A stretch of DNA of 64,000 nucleotides from Nageia nagi (taxonomy: Eukaryota > Pinophyta), in NCBI GenBank assembly GCA_050084985.1, contig JBITNC010000001.1, positions 136,524,001 to 136,588,000 on the forward strand, read 5' to 3'. Positions 57,095 to 64,000 of this stretch are shown here, piece after piece. The position numbers and the translations under genes were made by a program. Numbering within the stretch: the stretch's first letter is position 1; each line of letters opens with the position of its first letter. The notes under the pieces are model-generated. The model did no database searches and was not told the DNA's origin. It was given only the letters and a program-made list of their open reading frames with translations.

Positions 57095-58950
57095 AACATG
57101 CAAGCTGCATCAAAAATAGGGCACAGGGAGTATTTCTTACTTTTTGTTGTTCATTTTTGTCTAATTGTGTTTGTGGAATCATCATTAATCTTGTACTATT
57201 TTCTATTTCTTATTCTATGTTTTTTGTCTATGTGATTGCTAATGAATGATATTAGGCACTAGCAATTGTTAGTGGAACACCAACGATTTGACTAAAATGC
57301 TAATGATTCTAAGCAAAAGTATAAAAATACAAACAACTATAGATAGAGGGTATATGTTTCAACTTTTGTCAATACTAAAAGAATAATTAAGGCATTAAAA
57401 ATGAAAAATGAAAAAAACTCCTTGTTTGTGATTTGTTTGCCTAGATTGCATGTAGGAAGGGTAGATATATGTTTAACAAATATGAATTATTTCTATTTTA
57501 CTTAAATAAATTATACAAAATTTATCTATATTTATTCATTATTGAGAATGATAAACAAAATCACTTAATATTTTCCAATACACCTACTTACGCTCTCCCT
57601 TTGCATCAAATGATGACCTTAGGTGATCAAAATGGGGGTAAGAGGGAAAGTTTAAATGAAAACTTTTTTATTTTTCTCATTTTTCATCACTAAAATTGGT
57701 GAATTAAATCTCATTAAACTACTTCTACAATCAAAATAAGAAATTAACTATCATTAAAAATGGAATGAATACAAGTTTAATTTATTGGGGTTAAGGTAGA
57801 TTCAAAGACATTAAATTTGTTAATTTACTAGGTGCGTATTTCTCTTTCATATTAATACTCTTCAATGGTTTGCCTCATCATTCCAAAAGAAGTTTGAAGG
57901 ATGGTAATTTGAAGAGGGGTTAAATAAATTCACTTCACATTAAAAATCTTCCTATTTATCTTACCACTTCAAAAGGAGTAAAAGGATTGTGACTCAAAGA
58001 GGAGTTAAAGAACCTCATTTAAGGTAATTAACATTCACTTAATGGCTTGTTCTATACCTTATTTTAGCTCACTAAAAGGAGGTAAAAGGTAGATAATAAT
58101 AGTAAGAAGTGGTAAATGAAATTCACTTAATTACTTCCACACTCAAAAGGAGTAAATAAATCTCATTAATGTTTGGTTAAAGAATCACACTAAAGTGGTA
58201 ATGAATCTCATGGGTTAGATGAAGACTCATTAATTAAAACATTGTTTTGTTCATATTAAAATAAAACATAATCAAAAGACATGTATGTTGGGTTGGGGTG
58301 TAGTTATCATAGCTCATTCATTTTTTATATATCTATAAAACCTTTTTAAAATAAATATTAATGAGTTGGAGGTGATGAACAACCATTGATTCTACATTCT
58401 TTGTGTACCCACCAACTACATCATAAGCCATAGAGCTAAACCTAGAGATGAATATCAGCTTCTAGGAAAAAAGTTGTCACTTTCCATTGAGTAACTATAA
58501 ATAAGGAGGCTATGCTTGAATTCCACTATCAAGATAGTATTCAACGATATTCCCCAAGCTCCATTGCACTAAGGGGACCGCCTTAAGTACCAAGCTAATA
58601 CTTCACCATAGATTACCTATAGGATTGTAACCTACCCTTATTTAAACACCTAACTAAAAAAAACAACCTAGGAAAATTAACAAGAATAAAATTAATGATT
58701 CAAATAGCTCATTAAAGAAAAATTAATTCAATTTATCAATAAAATTAGATAAGATAATCATATCTAAAATGTGAGTTTATAGATAGGCTATTTGTGCATT
58801 CATTTATTTTCTCCATAATATAAAATCAAAAATAAAAACATAATTGCTGTGAATGATGTATGTTCTCTTTTACTTCTTATTTATCAAAAAACAAAAATAA
58901 AATTGAAAAGTGCAATTTCTTAAAAAATAAAAGAGAATGGTTAATATTCA
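57095..58950 (+). other. Element E leader, non-coding
   Basis: It carries about three 20-base units of the GCTAGCAATT / CCAACGATTT / GCTAATGATT type at 57255-57320, a CTTACGCTCTCCCTTTGCATC block at 57588, and eroded CCACTTCAAAAGGAGT-like dyads near 57963 and 58135. All have counterparts at the same places in element D. Confidence 0.6.
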
Positions 58951-58959
58951 TTCTTAGAT

Positions 58960-61200
58960 GGGTCGTTAACAACAAGAGCCCTATGATGAAACCTAACAAG
59001 AGAGACAACCTATTCATAGGTCTCATAGATCTAGTAGAGAAATATCGAGGAGAGGAACTCCTCAAGAAATAAACAATTCCTTAAATGAAGTAAGATAACA
59101 TTTAACATAGTTAAGGATTCTTCTTTCTTTTCACACTCATAGTATTCTATTATACTCAACTTGTCTACCAAAAGAAGCACTAATAGGTAATTAGAAAGAA
59201 GTTATTTTAAGGACTAATACTCCATCACAAATGCATTAATCTTATGTCATTTTACAAAAAGTTCCTTTTAAACCAAAATATGATCGCATTACTCATTATC
59301 TACCAGATGGACATCTTGTCTAATCATATATAAGATGAGATGATTATACCCATTTCTTTCAATGATATAATTTTGATATGTATAGCTACTCTTGCACCTA
59401 AATCAAGAAGCCATGCTAGGGTATATAATGATGCTTATCATATTTTAAAAACTAATACACCTACCACTAGGACTAGTCATACTTCTTCTATTATGAGTTC
59501 TATGGATCCTAGTACTACTTGTACTACCCCAAAAGATTCCTAAAAAAGTACATAGGAGAAATCTTGATCCTTTAAGGTATAAGGTATAAGAGATACCATC
59601 ATATGTGTGTAGATAAAATAAAAATTAGGAACAACTTTAGAATAACCAACAAATCATTCTATATAATCTAAATACACAAAAACCAAATCAACCTAGAATA
59701 TTAGGACAAAATCCATGTTTGCAAACACAATCTATGTTTCATGCATATCAAAGTAAAACACACCCTAGGGAAACCTAACAAACAATAGGTTCAAACTCAA
59801 ATTCAAAATAGACCTAATAAAAAAAATAGATAATAGAAAGTTGGCATCTAGAGTAAGATCCTTATCTCCCCAAGGTCATACAAATTATAAAAATTAAAAC
59901 CTTCATTAACAAGAAAAAGGGAGGTCTTACATGAGAAACAACAACCTCCAAGACCCCCTTACCTCAATCTAGACATGAAGTTCAAAAACATCATGATCTT
60001 ACACCTTTATATCAATAGGGGCAATGATAGTTTCCTCCATATCAACTATCTCTACCTACTCCACCATGTAGTGAAAATTATTATGGTGATCAAACATCTT
60101 TTGAAAGAAGTTACCAATCATTTCTAAAAAAAAAATAAATGGAAGGTAATAGGGATAACAAAAATCCTATTTTTACCACACAACCAACTAATGACTATGA
60201 TGAAGGGTTAATAGATATTGACAGAATATTACATCAACAAAACAAACATAAAGTTTCTTACGAAATAATGTGTAATGAACCCATACACCGTAGTGTTCCT
60301 AAGATGGATATTCAAATTTGAGATTACAAAAATTGAATATTTCAAAGGAAAGGAGGATAATAAAGAACATATAAGACACTTTAAATATTCAAGTTACATA
60401 ATTTCTAACAATGATGCCTTGATGTTACATATCTTTCCTATGACACTTGTTGGACAAGTGATGAACTAGTATAATAAATTAACTAAAAACAACATCACAA
60501 CATATGCATAATTGGCTAACTTATTCTTAGAACACTTTAGGATAAATATTAAAGATAAAATGTCCATAACTAATCTCATAAGATCACAACAATTTCAAGA
60601 TGAGATAGTTACAAACTTTATTTCAAGATGGATGGTGATTTTGATAAGCATGCCTCATACTCTACCATAAGAAGAACTAGTGAAAATGTTTAGGAAATGT
60701 TGTTTAAGACTCATTTCTAGTACCTTATTGATTTAACAACACAAGATATTTGAGAAAGCAATTTCTCAAGCTATTGTAATTGAAAAGGTTAAAATCTACG
60801 ATGGAGAACTAAAGGGTAAAAAGAAAGAGCCATATGTTAGAAATAAGAATTAGGTAGAATAATCAACAAAACTAATGCTTGCTAATAAAGTTTCATATTT
60901 TAAAATAGAGAAATGAACCCTTTGCAAAATACACTTGCTTCACAAAATGAAGAAAACGTAGGCCACCTTCTAGAAATTTTACTCCTTCGACCAAATCTCT
61001 TTATGATATTTAAAAAAAAAATAATGGACCATCAAATGATTATATTACCTAAAATATGATCTAAAAGACTAGATGTAAGAGATAGTAAATGGTACAATGA
61101 GAATGATTATTTCCATTATCATCATTAAAAGGGCCATACTACAAGAAAGTGTAGAAAAATACACCACAAGATTCAAGGTTTGATTGATTAAGGAAGATTG
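58960..61200 (+). pseudogene. Element E gag (broken)
   Basis: The N-terminal extension is barely readable: an ITHYLPDGHLV block near 59290 matches IHLLSDGRKV of D. The core is clear in the frame of 60301-60860: FEITKIEYFKGKEDNKEHIR, MTLVGQVMN, FLEHFRINIKDKMSITNLIR, FISRWMVILISMPHTLP. The zinc-knuckle-like YFHYHHQKGHTTRKC-type block lies near 61110-61150, with its first Cys replaced. There are many stops and at least two frameshifts. Confidence 0.75.
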
Positions 61201-61699
61201 TAAGTAGATAAACCATTGACTATCCCTAATCAAAATCTAAAAATATATCAAAACCTACTTCCTCAACATCAAGCAAACACCATAGCATCACAAATACACC
61301 AACATCAAGTAACAAATAAAGAATTTCAATATGCTTCTATGTTTGTTGCTATGTTATGCATAACTACAAGAGCCCAAAGGACATAAAGAAGGTAAGTTGA
61401 TATTCCCCATAATCAAATAAATGATGGTATTAGACAACCAAATACATCTAGACCTTAACTTGCTAATATTTCAATAAAAGGAGCTTTGAAACATCAATTT
61501 TTAAACTCACAAGTGAATATATCCTTGCTTGAATTGTTACAACAATCCAAAGATCATACAGAAGCTATGAACTAATTATTGCAAACAATTGAGCTAGATA
61601 TTAATGACCTTGAAAGCTTTGTCTCTTTTGTGGTAAATATTAAAGATAATTCAAAAACCCACTATTACCTTCCATGATCATGAAGTTAGGCAATCAAAC

Positions 61700-62130
61700 C
61701 ATTCATAAGGTCAAGATCCCCCATTACATATTATAGCCAAGATAGATGGGAATACTTTTAAAAGGATACTAATAGATGAAGGTTCTGTAATAAATATCAT
61801 TTCTACAACTACTTATAAGAACTTGAAACTTATTTTTTCACACATATGTGCACCTTCTTTATAGTTAAGAGATTTCAATGATGCTTTTTTCTCAATAATG
61901 GGATCTATCTCACTACCTATTACTATATGATCTAAAATTGTACAAACATTATTGCAAGTTATTATAGGGGATATAACATAATACAACTTACTCTTAGGAA
62001 GATGTGGATTAGATACATGCAATGTGTCCCATCAACATATCACAATTACCTGAAATACATTCATGATAGGGTGGTATGCTACATACTTGGAGATAAAAAT
62101 CCATATTACCATTGCAATTATATGTATCTT
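61700..62130 (+). pseudogene. Element E protease (broken)
   Basis: HIIAKIDGNTFKRILIDEGS, then VINIISTTTYKNLKL, match D protease almost residue for residue, including DEGS. YNLLLG and the following MQCVPSTYHNYLKYIHD (about 62020-62070) match D's MQCVPSTYHGCLKYIYK. Stops occur at about 61860 and 61927. Confidence 0.8.
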
Positions 62131-62354
62131 TAGGGGAGATTGCTTTGCCTTATACTCATTATTTTACATTGCCTATGGTTCCTAAAAAGGTGTCAATAGC
62201 AAATATTAAACAAGGTGCTTCTCCAAGTTCTTTAAAGGATAAATATCCCATTGATACTAAAGTACCTCATACACCAAGGATTAATAGGGATTCATTACTA
62301 AATATAAAACCAATAATCCTAGAAAAGCAAATATGGGAAGAAAAAGCATGAAAG

Positions 62355-63480
62355 TTGGATGAAGTAAACAAAGTTTCATCATCAAAATCATCTTGTACCA
62401 TAAATGCATTAGATAATAATGGTGCAATAAAATATAAATCATATGATATTTATCCTATGATTATAAAATTAATTGATTATAGAATAGGAGAGTTTTCCAT
62501 TGATGATGTTATTTTTAATATTCCTATAGCTCAAGAAATAAGAAGACCTAAAGAGTATCCTAGTGTGGTTGGGAAATTAATACCATTGGGGTAGTTACCT
62601 AATCAAATACTTTTTGTATATCATGGTCCAATAGAACCACCTATCCTCCCTTTACCTAAGTATAATGAAGGTATTTTTTGTGATTCATTAGAATACTTAT
62701 CACCTGATGTAAGATCATTTGTTTAAATATACTTTGATAGGTATTAATGGAAAGGATAAGGTTTAAGATGATATGAATAAGTACCTAGGTACACCATTGA
62801 TATTCATTATCAATTACCTAGTGATAAGATAGGATTAGGTTATAAGAGCAAAAATCAAGGAGTATCTAGTTTCAAGATAATTGAGTTAGAATTAGAGACC
62901 ACAACATATGAAAATTTGTTTGAAGTATCTAAATGACAAATCAAGATGATATAGAGTATGAAATGCTATCCTTATGAGGGTTATTTTTTGATATATAAAT
63001 TACTATGATGGAGATTATAGAAATATTTGATAATCTAATTCCTAAAATGAACTTTGATTAGTTTGAAAGTGACAAGTTTAATGAGTTTAAAATATATAGG
63101 TTCAATCAAGTAGCTCTTATTCATACATTTTGGTAGATGATGAAATTACATATCTTACATTGATTCTTGAACAACCTATAATCGAAGATTTCAAAGACAT
63201 AAATACAATCTTACAAAATACAAACTTGAATCTTAATACTACTTTAAAAGATCAATATGAAGCTGAGGATGAAGAATATAATGCAAATGATAATAATTGT
63301 ATTCTAATATCCAACCAATTGGAGGAAGGCTATCACATGTTAATTAAAGAAACCATTGAAATTGATTTAATTAATGAACCTAATAACCCTTAAATAATTC
63401 AATTATGAAAATCTATTACTAAAGATGAAAGAAAAAAGTTCATTATAATACTTAAAGAAAAATATGAAATATTCGCATAG
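62355..63480 (+). pseudogene. Element E linker with G-patch remnant (broken)
   Basis: IKLIDYRIGEFSIDDVIFNI and PIAQEIRRPKEYPSVVGKLI match D's MDLGMGEYDVDDVVFNIPLA stretch. A G-patch remnant (Q-WKG-GLR-YE) lies near 62735-62780 and KIGLGYKSKNQ near 62830. An acidic segment DDEITYLTLILEQPIIEDF follows from 63130. Confidence 0.7.
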
Positions 63481-64000
63481 TCGTATGCTGATATGCCTGA
63501 ACTTGATCCTAATTTAGTAGTGCACAATCTTGGTATAAAGGAAGGTGCAAAACTTGTTAAACAAAATCTAATAATAATGCATCCTACAATTTCCTTGATG
63601 GTACAAGAAGAGTTACAAAATCTTTTTGAAAGCCAAGTTTATTCATCCAATTTATTATTCTGATTGAATTCCTAATATGGTACTAGTTAATAAATCCACT
63701 AGGAAGATTTGAATATGCACATATTTTAGAGACTTAAATTAGGCATGTATTAAGGATGAATTTCCCCTATCAAATATAGATAGCTTTATTGATTCTACCA
63801 TAGGACACAAAATGTTATCACTCATGGATGGGTTTTTAGGATACAACCAAATTAAGGTAGCATCAGCTAACCAACATAAAACCATATTCGCAACTCCATG
63901 AGGAACATTTTTTTTACAAAGTAATGCCTTTTGGATTAAAAAATATTGGATCCACCTATCAAAGAGCCATGATGTACATCTTCCATGATTACATGCATGA
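63480..64000 (+). pseudogene. Element E reverse transcriptase, N-terminal part
   Basis: YADMPELDPNLVVHNLGIKE, MHPTISLMVQEELQNL, KDEFPLSNIDSFIDS, MLSLMDGFLGYNQIKV, then a frameshift and PFGLKN-type sequence at 63925. The window ends before the YVDD box. It is closest to the RT of element D. Confidence 0.85.

Larger units (their letters stand above)
56234..64000 (+). mobile_element. Element E: relative of element D, 5' half (continues beyond window)
   Basis: The order is 5' LTR (56234-57070), the same primer site as D, a 1.9-kb leader with the same motif classes, gag, protease, G-patch region and the start of RT, which runs off the window. It is more eroded than D and its LTR has diverged (TGTAGAAACCTAAAAATGACCCC-like start), so it is a related subfamily and not a recent copy. 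Confidence 0.85.

Noticed and set aside
58860-59072. Possible independent gene before gag of element E
   Set aside because: It lies where the gag N-terminus should be and another frame gives a better, though weak, match to element D; treated as a shadow.

Overview
This window is a nest of decayed LTR retrotransposons from a large, AT-rich seed-plant nuclear genome. A gymnosperm or another giant-genome plant is likely, but the sequence alone does not settle the lineage. I see no host housekeeping gene, rRNA, tRNA or CRISPR array. Almost every recognisable coding region belongs to a Ty1/copia or Ty3/gypsy element and carries stop codons or frameshifts.

Layout, left to right. (A) 1-2750, plus strand: 3' end of a copia element (RT-RNase H, a 49-bp tandem repeat, two identical polypurine motifs, 3' LTR). 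(B) 2762-20986, minus strand: a gypsy element with very large LTRs (5.6 and 5.2 kb). Its internal order is gag, protease, archaeal-type RNase H (aRNH), RT, gypsy RNase H (gRNH), integrase. Each LTR carries remnants of a long open reading frame of about 940 codons, downstream of a TATA box, and an array of related hairpins. (C) 20987 to about 25776, minus strand: a gypsy remnant (unknown ORF, gag, aRNH) that stops abruptly at B. (D) 28077-45931, plus strand: a structurally complete 17.9-kb gypsy element of the dual-RNase-H (Tat-like) type, with 5-bp target duplications (TACAT), primer site, polypurine tract and a single-frame gag-pol. D also carries two extra genes downstream of integrase: a 415-codon sense ORF of unknown function, and an antisense, apparently spliced gene of about 691 codons with a plant mobile domain (PMD, MAIN-like). 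(G) 46149-47297: gag fragment of another gypsy element. (F) 47302-55874, plus strand: a decayed gypsy element with two LTRs, gag, protease, RT, gRNH, aRNH and integrase. (E) 56234-64000, plus strand: a relative of D, entering with its 5' LTR and running off the window inside RT.

How the parts would have worked together: LTR TATA boxes drive a genomic RNA; gag packages it; protease processes the polyprotein; RT with tandem RNase H domains makes cDNA primed at the site after the 5' LTR; integrase inserts it with a 5-bp duplication. The copies here are dead or dying. Where the original codon can be guessed, premature stops look like C-to-T or G-to-A changes (CGA to TGA, CAG to TAG, TGG to TGA), as expected for heavily methylated plant DNA.

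The most interesting items are D's spliced antisense PMD gene and sense accessory ORF, B's LTR-encoded long ORF and hairpin array, and the copia 49-bp hairpin repeat with a compensatory stem change.
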